64,000 nt of DNA from Bin5 sp009843665 (lineage in GTDB: Bacteria > Chloroflexota > Anaerolineae > Caldilineales > Caldilineaceae): positions 2,852,001 to 2,916,000 of the forward strand of contig OZ244818.1 in the NCBI GenBank assembly GCA_965220285.1, given 5' to 3'. The notes under the pieces are model-generated. The model was not told the DNA's origin, searched no databases, and saw only the letters and a program-made list of their open reading frames with translations. Made by a program: the position numbers and the translations under genes. Shown one piece after another: positions 1 through 8,004 of this stretch. Position 1 is the first letter of the stretch. Every line of letters begins with the position of its first letter.

Positions 1-92
1 TGTTGCCGTTCTCCGCGCCCCTGTGCGACAATTCCTCCCGCCAAATCCCAGGATCCCATCCGCAATAACGCGCCAGCCACAATCCACAAAAA

Positions 93-3000
93 ATGCCCGG
101 CCAACTCTTCACCAACTACTTCCTCGAAGAAGGCATCCTCCACACTACCGCCTGGCAGGAATCCCTCTCCCAGCCCGCAGACCTCGACGCCTTCCGCACC
201 CAGGCCCTCACCCTTCTCCAAAAAGCCGCCAGCTTCCACACCATCAACGAAGCCTCCACCGAGATGGAGCTCATCCGCCCCCTCTTCAAACTGCTCGGCT
301 GGAACCACTACCTGCCCCAGCAGGGCAGCGACCAAAACCAGGACATCCCCGACCATCTGCTCTTCGGCGATGCCAAATCCAAAGACAGCGCCGCCACCAA
401 ACCCGCTGCCGCCCGCTACCCCGACGCCCTCGCCGTCGCCGAAAGCAAGCGCTTCGGCCTGCCCCTCGACGCCCGCGAAGGCAAACAGACCGGCTCACCC
501 CACGGCCAGATCCTCCGCTACCTCGCCACCGCCGACATCAACTCCGACGGCCGCATCCGTTGGGGCATCCTCACCAACGGCCGCATCTGGCGCCTCTACG
601 ACCGCCGCGCCCTCCCCCGCGCCAGCGGCTACTACGAAGTCGACCTCAACGCCGCCCTCCAGGCCGGCGACGGCGCCCACAGCCTGCGCGCCTTCCGCCT
701 CCTCTTCAGCCGCCCCGCCTTCAGCCCCCAGCACGGCGCCCAGACCAGCTTCCTCGAAGACGCCATCGCCGAAGGCCGCCGCTACGAAGAACAGGTCGCC
801 AGCGACCTCTCCGGCACCGTCTTCGACAAAGTCTACCCTGCCCTGGTCCGCGCCCTCGCCGGCAAAAGCGGCGCCGACCTGGACGACGTCCGCCAGGCCT
901 CCCTCATCTTCCTCTACCGCCTCCTCTTCCTCCTCTACGCCGAGGACCGCGACCTGCTGCCCGTCAACGACAGCCGTTACGACGACTACGGCCTGCGTAA
1001 ATCCGTCCGCGACGACATCGACGATCGTATCGCCGCCGGCGACACCTTTTCCACCGTCGCCGCCAACTATTACAACCACATCACCACCCTCTGCCGCCAG
1101 GTCGACGAGGGCGACGCCTCCATCGGCCTGCCGCCCTACAACGGCGGCCTCTTTGCCCGGCAAGCCGCGCCCATGCTCGAACAGGTCAGCCTCTCCGACC
1201 GCGTGCTCGCCCCCATCATCCACAACCTCAGCCGCACCAGGGGCGACTCCGGCCGCCGCTTCGTCAACTACCGCGACATGACCGTTCAGCAGCTCGGCTC
1301 CATCTACGAGCGCCTGCTCGAGCGCGAACCCGTCCGCATCCCCGAAGGCGAGATTGTCGTCCGCCCCAACAGCTACGCCCGCAAGGACAGCGGCAGCTTC
1401 TACACGCCCCAACCGCTCGTAGACCTCATCGTCGAGCGCACCCTCACACCCCTGCTCGAAGAGCGCAAAGCCGCCTTCCACGCCAAGGCCGCCGCGCTCC
1501 AGAGCGACACACGCCCCAAAGCCGACCGCATCGCCGACCTCCGCCCTCTCGACCCCGCCGAGGCCGCGCTCGACCTCAAAGTGCTCGACCCAGCCATGGG
1601 CAGCGGCCATTTCCTCGTCACCGCCGTCGACTTCCTCTCCGACGCCATCGCCGACCTCGTCGAATACGCCCCCACCGCCGCCCCCTGGCTGGAAGACGCC
1701 TACACGTCGCCCCTGCTCGACCGCATCGCCGCCATCCGCGCCGACATCCTCGCCCGCGCCGACGCCGCCAACTGGGTCATCGACAGGCCCCAGCTCACCG
1801 ACCAGGCCATCATCCGCCGCATGGTCCTCAAACGCTGCATCTACGGCGTCGACAAGAACCCCCTCACCGTCGAGCTCGCCAAAGTCTCCCTCTGGCTGCA
1901 CAGCTTCACCGTCGGCGCGCCCCTCTCCTTCCTCGACCACCACCTCCGCTGCGGCGACTCCCTCATCGGCCTGCGCGTCCACGACGCCGCCCGCGAGCTC
2001 TCCCGCCTCGGCGGCTTCACCTCCGCCAGCGCCATCCAGGCCGCCGAAAACGCAGCCGCCGGCATGCAGCAGATCGAAGAGATGTCCGACGCTGACATTT
2101 CCGAGGTAGAAGAATCGGCCGCCCTCTTCCGCGAGGTCGAAAAGACCACGTCGCCCCTGCGCGGCCTCCTCAACACACTCTGCGGCGTCAACTGGCTCGC
2201 CGCCGGCATGAAAAAGAAGCAGCGCTCCGAGTTCGAAGCGCCGCTCCAGGGAGCAATCGTCTCGCAAGAGGAAAAGGCCTTCTCCCTCCTCTCCGACGGT
2301 CCCGACCGCGTCGACGCCGCCGATCCAATCCGCCAGAGCACCTACTGGCCCCAATTCACCCAAATCTGGCGCGCCGCCAATGAGATCGCCGACCGCGAAA
2401 CCTTCCTCCACTGGGAAGCCGCCTTCCCCGGCGTCTGGCACCGCTGGCAGGACGACGAGCCCACCGGCGGCTTCGACGCCATCATCGGCAACCCGCCCTG
2501 GGACCGCATCAAGCTGCAGGAGGTCGAATGGTTCGCAACCCGTTTTCCTGACCTCGCCCTTTCCCCCACCGCCGCCGCCCGCCGCCGCGGCATCAAGCAA
2601 CTGCGCGACCAGGGCGACCCCCTCGCCGCCGATTTCGACGCCGCCAAACTGCGCGCCGACCGCCTCGGCCAGCTCATCCGCGCTTCCGCCCACTACCCAC
2701 TGCTCGGCGGCGGCGACATCAACCTCTACTCCCTCTTCGTCGAACGCGCCATGCGCCTGGCCAAACCCGACGGCATCGTCGGCCTCCTCACCCCCTCCGG
2801 CATCTACGCCGACAAGACCGCCGCCCGCTTCTTCAAATCCATCTCCACCAGCGGCCGCGTCGGTGGCCTCTTCGACTTCGAGAACCGCAAGATCTTCTTC
2901 CCGGACGTTCACGCCTCATTCAAATTCTGCGCCCTCATCTTCGGCGGCGAAGAGCGCCGCTTCGACCAAACCGACTGTGCCTTCTTCCTCCACGACACCG

Positions 3001-4118
3001 CCGCCATCGACGATCCGGACCGCTGCTTCCCCCTGGCCCCCGCCGACTTCGCCCGCGTCAACCCCAACACCGGCACCGCCCCCGTATTCCGCACCCGCCG
3101 CGACGCCGACATCACCCGCCGCATCTACGAGAGCCATCCTGCCCTCATTGACCGCTCTGGAGAAGACGAGATCCGCGCCTGGCCAGTGCGGTATAGTTCC
3201 ATGTTTCATATGGCGAATTCGTCTCATCTATTCAAGACTGCCTCCGAACTTCAAAGTGAAGGGTTTTATCCGGTCGAAGGTAACCAGTGGAAAAAGTCAG
3301 AGGAGATCTATTTGCCACTGTATCAGGGCCGAATGATCCATCAATATGACCATCGCGCGAACTCCGTATACCTAAATCCTGACAATACGCACAATCCGTA
3401 TTTGAGCGAGGAAGTAAGCAGTGCTCAGCATGCGAATCCTGGGTTCATGTCGAAAGGCATTCATTGGGTACCTGCAACAAGCACATTAGGCTCATTTCAA
3501 GAGGACAGAAGGTGGATAGTAACATATCGGCGACTAGCCCGCGCTACTGATGCACGTACTATGATCGCCGCATTCGGTCCCTTTGCAGGCTACGAGATGA
3601 ATGCCAACAACATCCTAATGCCGCCCGAAGCGTCAAGTGCCTCACACTGCTGCCTCATCGCAAATCTGAATTGCATTCCGTTCGATTATGTTGTCCGACA
3701 GAAGCTTCAGGGCACAACTCTAAACTGGTACATAGTCGAGCAACTCCCCGTCATCGCCCCCGCCGACTACGACCGCGCCTTCGGCGACACCACCGCCCGC
3801 GACCTCGTCCGCCACCACGTCCTCCGCCTCACCTACACCGCCCACGACATGGCCCCCTTCGCCCGCGACCTCGGCTACCACGGCCCGCCCTTCATCTGGG
3901 ACCAAGAAAAACGCCGCCACCTGCGCGCCCGCCTCGACGCCCTCTACTTCCACCTCTACGGCCTCTCAAAAGACGACGCCGCCTACATCCTCGACACCTT
4001 CCCCATCGTCCGCCGCCACGACAAAGCCGCCTTCGGCACCTACCGCACCAAACACATGGTCCTCGCCTACTACAACGCCCTCGCCGCCGGCGACACCGAT
4101 GTCAACGTAGCTGTCTAG
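93..4118 (+). CDS. Type IIG-like restriction endonuclease/N6-adenine methyltransferase
   Basis: A 1341-residue fused restriction-modification protein. Near the N-terminus D111 and the ESK triplet at 117-119 (in AVAESKRF) match a PD-(D/E)XK nuclease core. Around residue 437 lies a YTPQP methylase motif X. D499-PAMGSGHF is the AdoMet-binding motif I and N800-PPW is the catalytic motif IV of gamma-type N6-adenine methylases. The 300 residues between motifs I and IV suit large Eco57I/DrmMI-like methylases. The C-terminal third should hold the target-recognition domain, and bases 3175-3745 there are clearly poorer in GC than the rest. An in-frame stop at 66-68 makes the ATG at 93 the first possible start. 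No separate specificity gene is seen. Methylation plus cleavage by one chain is inferred from the motifs. Confidence 0.88.
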   Translation: MPGQLFTNYFLEEGILHTTAWQESLSQPADLDAFRTQALTLLQKAASFHTINEASTEMELIRPLFKLLGWNHYLPQQGSDQNQDIPDHLLFGDAKSKDSAATKPAAARYPDALAVAESKRFGLPLDAREGKQTGSPHGQILRYLATADINSDGRIRWGILTNGRIWRLYDRRALPRASGYYEVDLNAALQAGDGAHSLRAFRLLFSRPAFSPQHGAQTSFLEDAIAEGRRYEEQVASDLSGTVFDKVYPALVRALAGKSGADLDDVRQASLIFLYRLLFLLYAEDRDLLPVNDSRYDDYGLRKSVRDDIDDRIAAGDTFSTVAANYYNHITTLCRQVDEGDASIGLPPYNGGLFARQAAPMLEQVSLSDRVLAPIIHNLSRTRGDSGRRFVNYRDMTVQQLGSIYERLLEREPVRIPEGEIVVRPNSYARKDSGSFYTPQPLVDLIVERTLTPLLEERKAAFHAKAAALQSDTRPKADRIADLRPLDPAEAALDLKVLDPAMGSGHFLVTAVDFLSDAIADLVEYAPTAAPWLEDAYTSPLLDRIAAIRADILARADAANWVIDRPQLTDQAIIRRMVLKRCIYGVDKNPLTVELAKVSLWLHSFTVGAPLSFLDHHLRCGDSLIGLRVHDAARELSRLGGFTSASAIQAAENAAAGMQQIEEMSDADISEVEESAALFREVEKTTSPLRGLLNTLCGVNWLAAGMKKKQRSEFEAPLQGAIVSQEEKAFSLLSDGPDRVDAADPIRQSTYWPQFTQIWRAANEIADRETFLHWEAAFPGVWHRWQDDEPTGGFDAIIGNPPWDRIKLQEVEWFATRFPDLALSPTAAARRRGIKQLRDQGDPLAADFDAAKLRADRLGQLIRASAHYPLLGGGDINLYSLFVERAMRLAKPDGIVGLLTPSGIYADKTAARFFKSISTSGRVGGLFDFENRKIFFPDVHASFKFCALIFGGEERRFDQTDCAFFLHDTAAIDDPDRCFPLAPADFARVNPNTGTAPVFRTRRDADITRRIYESHPALIDRSGEDEIRAWPVRYSSMFHMANSSHLFKTASELQSEGFYPVEGNQWKKSEEIYLPLYQGRMIHQYDHRANSVYLNPDNTHNPYLSEEVSSAQHANPGFMSKGIHWVPATSTLGSFQEDRRWIVTYRRLARATDARTMIAAFGPFAGYEMNANNILMPPEASSASHCCLIANLNCIPFDYVVRQKLQGTTLNWYIVEQLPVIAPADYDRAFGDTTARDLVRHHVLRLTYTAHDMAPFARDLGYHGPPFIWDQEKRRHLRARLDALYFHLYGLSKDDAAYILDTFPIVRRHDKAAFGTYRTKHMVLAYYNALAAGDTDVNVAV

Positions 4119-4453
4119 GCCATCAAGCTTGTTGCAGAGAGATTGATGAGACGGAAGTCCCTGGGCGTGCGCGCCGACACCGTGAGACTCAGGCTAGGAT
4201 GATCATGTAAGGGCTGCTTCTTCAAGGCTGGAACCTTTAGCCGCTGAGTTGTGCTAAGTGGGCCTAAGTATCCGGTAGTACGAACCTTGGATGTCTCGAA
4301 ACATTGAAGCTAGAAGGTACCACAGTTCCCTTCTCCCCGGTGGACTGGGAGAGCGACTTTCACTGTCAGACACATTCTGCCAAGAGATAAGTCTGGCAGC
4401 GAAAGCGCGGGACCATCATCTGCTTGCAGTTCGGCGAACAGCTGGTTGGGGGC
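4119..4453. other. Gap between convergent defence genes, no gene seen
   Basis: This stretch lies between the methylase and the converging DUF262 gene. It is AT-richer than the methylase. Short open frames in it have no recognisable content, and no clear terminator hairpin was found. Confidence 0.5.
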
Positions 4454-6139
4454 TCAGGAGGTTTGCTCAATCGGCCCGGGCCATATCTTGATAGCTCGCC
4501 TGGCCAGTCTTTCGGCGCGAGATCGGATCTGCTCCGGACCCCACTCAGCCTCCTCTGCTATTCTTCTGTTCATCGCGAGGTTGCTGTTTTGGAAGATACG
4601 ACGCTTTTCATTGTAGGATTGGTTACTCAATTTGGGGTTGTATCCCGTGAGCGTGAGGTTGCCGAGTGTATGTAAAAGGAGAGAGTGAAATGAGTAAGCG
4701 TCAGGCCCAAGTGCATTCCGCCACTCATCGGTCAGTTTCTGCGGCATAATGTGTTCAACAGTGAGCCCCTTTAATTCGGTAGGCTCCTTGTTTTCGTAAT
4801 CCTGTTCGAATGATTCGATTACCAACCGTCGCTGTTCAGCCCGCGATCCTTCGTACAGTTCGTATGAGACCAGCCCTTCTCTGAATTCTCCGTCGGTCGG
4901 CCAGCGTCGGCTTCCAGTTGGTTGCGACAGCGCCTGTCGAACCGCCTCTACGATGTTTCCGTCGGGAATCCGTGTCGCCAACTCCATGAAGAAGCGGTTC
5001 GATCCCTGGGTGGGGATCCCGCAAAACAGCCGTCGTACGAGATACGATTCAACTAGGCGCAGAACAATGGACAAACTGACTGAGTCCACATTTCTGCCAC
5101 CCGCCCCCTCGTAGAGCCAGAGCACGAAAGGGTACATCGTCTGTCCTCCCCAACGGTTCATTCGTTCAAGACGCTCCCGAACGGATGGGTCCGGCTCCGC
5201 TTCCGGTTCGATAAGACGCTTGTAGTATTGGGCATAGCCCGCAAGTTCACGCATCTTTGTAGCAAGATCATCAGGCTCTAAGCGATCCAGTTTCCCCCGC
5301 CATTTCAGGTAGATGTCCTTCTCTCGAACGAAGTGACCGGTGGACATGTATTGGTAGCGGAAGAAGTCGGCCAGAGCCTTCGAATCAAGCATCGCCTGCA
5401 TCGGAAGCCACACACTGTCGTAAAGTTCTTGTTGCTGATCGGCTCGAATACGCATGAAGAAGTAGTTGCGCAGAAGATCCGCTTGGGAGAGAGGCGCTCC
5501 CTTCCAGTTCAGACTCTCAAATATCCGGTACTCGTTGTCGTCGTCCTCGAGCGTGATGCTGACAACCTCCAATTCGTCCAAGAGCAATCGTTCTACCCGC
5601 GCTAAGTCAAGCTTTTCGCCGGTTTCCTCATCGACGTTCTTGCCGAGCGCGTCGAAGAAAAAGTCGTATGCCTGGAAGATGAGATTCGGTTCTACCATGT
5701 CGGCCGAGTTGTACGTGCCTTCGATCAGTGCGAAGTAGTGGGGCAGATCGGCCTGCGTCGGCCGAATTTTGTAGTGGTACTCATCATTGGCGAACTTGTT
5801 CATCAGGCAGAGTTCGTTTATCCGCTCAACCCCTTCTGGGTCGCCCTTACCAATTCTGTCGCGCAAGGCGGCGAGCAAGATGGATAGCGTTGTAAGGCGC
5901 TGCTGACCGTCGATCACGACATAAGGCGAGACACCTTCGGGAGTGCCCGGCAGGGACTTCGAGACGATAGAACCCAAAAAATGACCGCCGACTGGATTGA
6001 ACCGGTAAGTTTCGATGATGTCGTTCCACAGGGTTTCCCAATCACTACGCTCCCAACTGTACGGGCGTTGAAACAGCGGGATCACATAGTGCTGTTGACC
6101 CTGCAAAAGCTTTCGTAAACGCGTTTCCGAGGCTCTCAT
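4454..6139 (-). CDS. DUF262/DUF1524 (GmrSD-like) nuclease
   Basis: A 561-residue protein with the two domains of the GmrSD type IV restriction family in one chain. The N-terminal DUF262 part shows the IPLFQRPYSWE motif near residue 20 and the VIDGQQRLTTL motif near residue 75, which in this family belong to a ParB/Srx-like NTP-binding fold. The C-terminal DUF1524 part shows LTVEHIMPQKL and LGNLTLTGYNPKLSNQ, an HNH-type (His-Me) nuclease site. Family members cut modified phage DNA in an NTP-dependent way or act as stand-alone defence nucleases. It lies convergent to the type IIG-like gene, so this end of the island can attack both unmethylated and modified DNA. The start is at MRASETRLRK, behind a purine-rich AAAAGGT stretch. 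Confidence 0.88.
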   Translation of the reverse strand: MRASETRLRKLLQGQQHYVIPLFQRPYSWERSDWETLWNDIIETYRFNPVGGHFLGSIVSKSLPGTPEGVSPYVVIDGQQRLTTLSILLAALRDRIGKGDPEGVERINELCLMNKFANDEYHYKIRPTQADLPHYFALIEGTYNSADMVEPNLIFQAYDFFFDALGKNVDEETGEKLDLARVERLLLDELEVVSITLEDDDNEYRIFESLNWKGAPLSQADLLRNYFFMRIRADQQQELYDSVWLPMQAMLDSKALADFFRYQYMSTGHFVREKDIYLKWRGKLDRLEPDDLATKMRELAGYAQYYKRLIEPEAEPDPSVRERLERMNRWGGQTMYPFVLWLYEGAGGRNVDSVSLSIVLRLVESYLVRRLFCGIPTQGSNRFFMELATRIPDGNIVEAVRQALSQPTGSRRWPTDGEFREGLVSYELYEGSRAEQRRLVIESFEQDYENKEPTELKGLTVEHIMPQKLTDEWRNALGPDAYSFHSLLLHTLGNLTLTGYNPKLSNQSYNEKRRIFQNSNLAMNRRIAEEAEWGPEQIRSRAERLARRAIKIWPGPIEQTS

Positions 6140-6722
6140 CTCAATGTACCTTTTGCATTAGTTCGCTCCCGCTGGTCGTTAAGGCGGCCAAATCTCTGTG
6201 AGTACGAATCCTCTCAAGGACTTAGACGTGAACAAACACTGTTGGTTATGGAAAGAGGGACATTGTACCGCTTTCGGAGTGGTGACAGCAATTTCCAGGT
6301 CTGTCTTTATCTAAGCAAGTTGGCCAACTAGACATGGAAACCCTTTCAGGATTAAGACTGACGAAGAAGTCTAGCTAAACTGCAAAGCCAGTGGCTAACA
6401 TCTTTGCTTCATTTTGTCCTATCTTGCATATGGTCAATAGAGCTACATTATTTCTGACTTGCTTGCAAAGACGGCATCCCAGTGTCAATCCTCCTATGCC
6501 AGACAAAAGCCATGGTACCGAGTTGCCGGAGAGCGCGATCTTCCGGCCTATGAGTCGATACTTGATTCCGATTGGGGATGGAGAGGTATGGATAATGAGT
6601 GGACTGAACGTCGGGACCAACTTTAGTTGACTACCTAGGTTATAATCTGGTCAGACTAACGACTGAGGACATTGCCAAAGTTGAGAAACTGAATTCAGGA
6701 ATATATTGACGGATATACAGAC
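6140..6722. other. Divergent intergenic region
   Basis: About 580 bp separate the divergent DUF262 gene and the STAND NTPase gene. It is AT-rich compared with core genes. Small open frames on both strands (6375-6630) have no recognisable content. It probably holds promoters for both neighbours. Confidence 0.5.
6641..6646 (+). promoter_or_regulatory. Possible -10 box of the STAND NTPase gene
   Basis: A perfect TATAAT lies 76 bp before the native ATG at 6723. No good -35 hexamer is found at 16-18 bp; a TTGACT lies only 8 bp upstream. Confidence 0.25.
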
Positions 6723-6767
6723 ATGAGTGACGGACCAATTCGTAGCGAATCTGACTTGCTGGCCTTC
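6723..6767 (+). pseudogene. Displaced first 15 codons of the STAND NTPase gene
   Basis: This segment reads MSDGPIRSESDLLAF and stops exactly at the left edge of the IS. The last codon TTC (6765-6767) is the target duplication and is repeated at 8032-8034 on the other side. Removing the IS and one TTC gives MSDGPIRSESDLLAFISSV and then the rest of the gene, so this is the native start of the 892-residue protein. Confidence 0.85.
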
Positions 6768-6817
6768 TATGGTTGGCCCCAATCGTTAGACCACGAAATG
6801 GGAAAAATAAGGTGCAT

Positions 6818-7678
6818 CTAGGCAAGTAGGGCCGGCTCTGAACAGAGCACGAAGTGCTCTTCCGCCGGCGTGCGGTAGTTGAGACTCTGGTGTGGTCGCT
6901 CATGGTTGTAGAAGTCGAAATAGGCGGTCAGCCCAGCGTGCAGCTGACGTACTGTGTCATACTGGTTGAGATAGATGTTTTCATACTTGACGCTGCGCCA
7001 AAGGCGTTCGCAGAAGACGTTGTCGAGGGCGCGGCCTCGCCCGTCCATGCTGACTTGAATGTTGGCAGCGAGCAGGCAGGCGGTGAAAGCATCGGCCGTG
7101 AACTGTGCGCCCTGGTCGGTGTTGAAGATCTGGGGCCGACCGGTGCTGAGCGCCTGACCCAGGGCATCGAGACAGAAGCTACCGTCCAGGGTGTTGGAAA
7201 GCTGCCAAGCGAGCACATAACGGCTGTACCAGTCGATGACAGCGACCAGGTACATGAAGCCACGCAGCAGCGGCACATAGGTGATGTCAGCGCTCCAGAC
7301 CTGGTTGACATGCGTAATCGGCAGGTTGCGCAGAAGATAGGGATAGCGCTTGTGCCCTTTGCCAGGCGAACTGCTGCTTCTCCTGGGGTAGATAGCTTGA
7401 ATGCCCATCAGACGCATCAGCCGTCTGACTCGTTTGCCATTGACGACGTAGCCAAGTCGACGCAGATGCGCGGTCATCTTGGGCCAGCCATAGAAGGGCG
7501 TACGCAGGAACTGCTCGTCAATCAGGCGCATTAGATGCAGGTTCAGCGTCGACTCGGAAGCCGCTTGATAGTAGAAGGAGGCCCGATTAAGCCCCAGCAG
7601 GTCGCACTGCCTGCGTACACTCAGAGTCGCATGTTGGTTCTCAACCATGCGCCGTCTCTCACGGACCGAAGCGGGCAA
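6818..7678 (-). CDS. IS3-family transposase OrfB (copy A)
   Basis: A 286-residue catalytic subunit with an HTH_21-like N-terminal region and an rve-type DDE integrase core. The core shows WSADITYVPL (first Asp), FNTDQGAQFT (second Asp) and DNVFCERLWRSVKYE (Glu followed by the K/R of the family), then the usual HERPHQSLNYRTPAE ending. Translation could start at TTG 7678 or at the ATG at 7648. Alternatively, OrfB is made as an OrfAB fusion by a shift on the run of nine A at the end of orfA. The protein is identical to that of copy B, which points to recent transposition. Confidence 0.93.
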   Translation of the reverse strand: MPASVRERRRMVENQHATLSVRRQCDLLGLNRASFYYQAASESTLNLHLMRLIDEQFLRTPFYGWPKMTAHLRRLGYVVNGKRVRRLMRLMGIQAIYPRRSSSSPGKGHKRYPYLLRNLPITHVNQVWSADITYVPLLRGFMYLVAVIDWYSRYVLAWQLSNTLDGSFCLDALGQALSTGRPQIFNTDQGAQFTADAFTACLLAANIQVSMDGRGRALDNVFCERLWRSVKYENIYLNQYDTVRQLHAGLTAYFDFYNHERPHQSLNYRTPAEEHFVLCSEPALLA

Positions 7679-7952
7679 CTTTTTTTTTCAACCACTCAAG
7701 TTCCATCTTGAGCCGCCCGATCTGTTCATAAAGTTCTGCTTCCTGGGACTCCTGCTCCCGTTGCCTGCGCTCACCATTGCTGGCGAAGACGCTGGGCCCG
7801 TCTTCCAGAAGTTGCCGTTTCCAGGCCCGTATCATGTTGGGATGGATCTCGTGTTCACTGGACAACTGGCTAATCGTCTTGCTGCCTTCGAGCGCTTCCA
7901 GCGCAATCCGAAACTTGTAGGCCGCCGAGTGCCGCCGCCGTTTCTTGACCAT
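7659..7952 (-). CDS. IS3-family transposase OrfA (copy A)
   Basis: A 97-residue HTH_8-type DNA-binding subunit. It opens with KKRRRHSAAYKFRIALEAL and contains the helix-turn-helix around ISQLSSEHEIHPNMIRAWK. A leucine-zipper-like heptad region follows (residues 70-92) and would mediate OrfA-OrfAB pairing. Its last codons run over nine consecutive A. The orfB frame overlaps here and is +1 relative to orfA, not the -1 usual for the family. Confidence 0.9.
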   Translation of the reverse strand: MVKKRRRHSAAYKFRIALEALEGSKTISQLSSEHEIHPNMIRAWKRQLLEDGPSVFASNGERRQREQESQEAELYEQIGRLKMELEWLKKKVARFGP

Positions 7953-8004
7953 CGTTCTGCCCCTCCACAGGCTTGGTGAATTGCTCCATTATACACCTTA
8001 GCTT

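Noticed and set aside
495..2912. An 805-codon open frame on the minus strand inside the type IIG-like gene
   Set aside because: It is a composition artefact of the GC-rich gene on the other strand: Gly/Glu/Val/Ala-rich product, no motif, and the plus strand has clear catalytic motifs.
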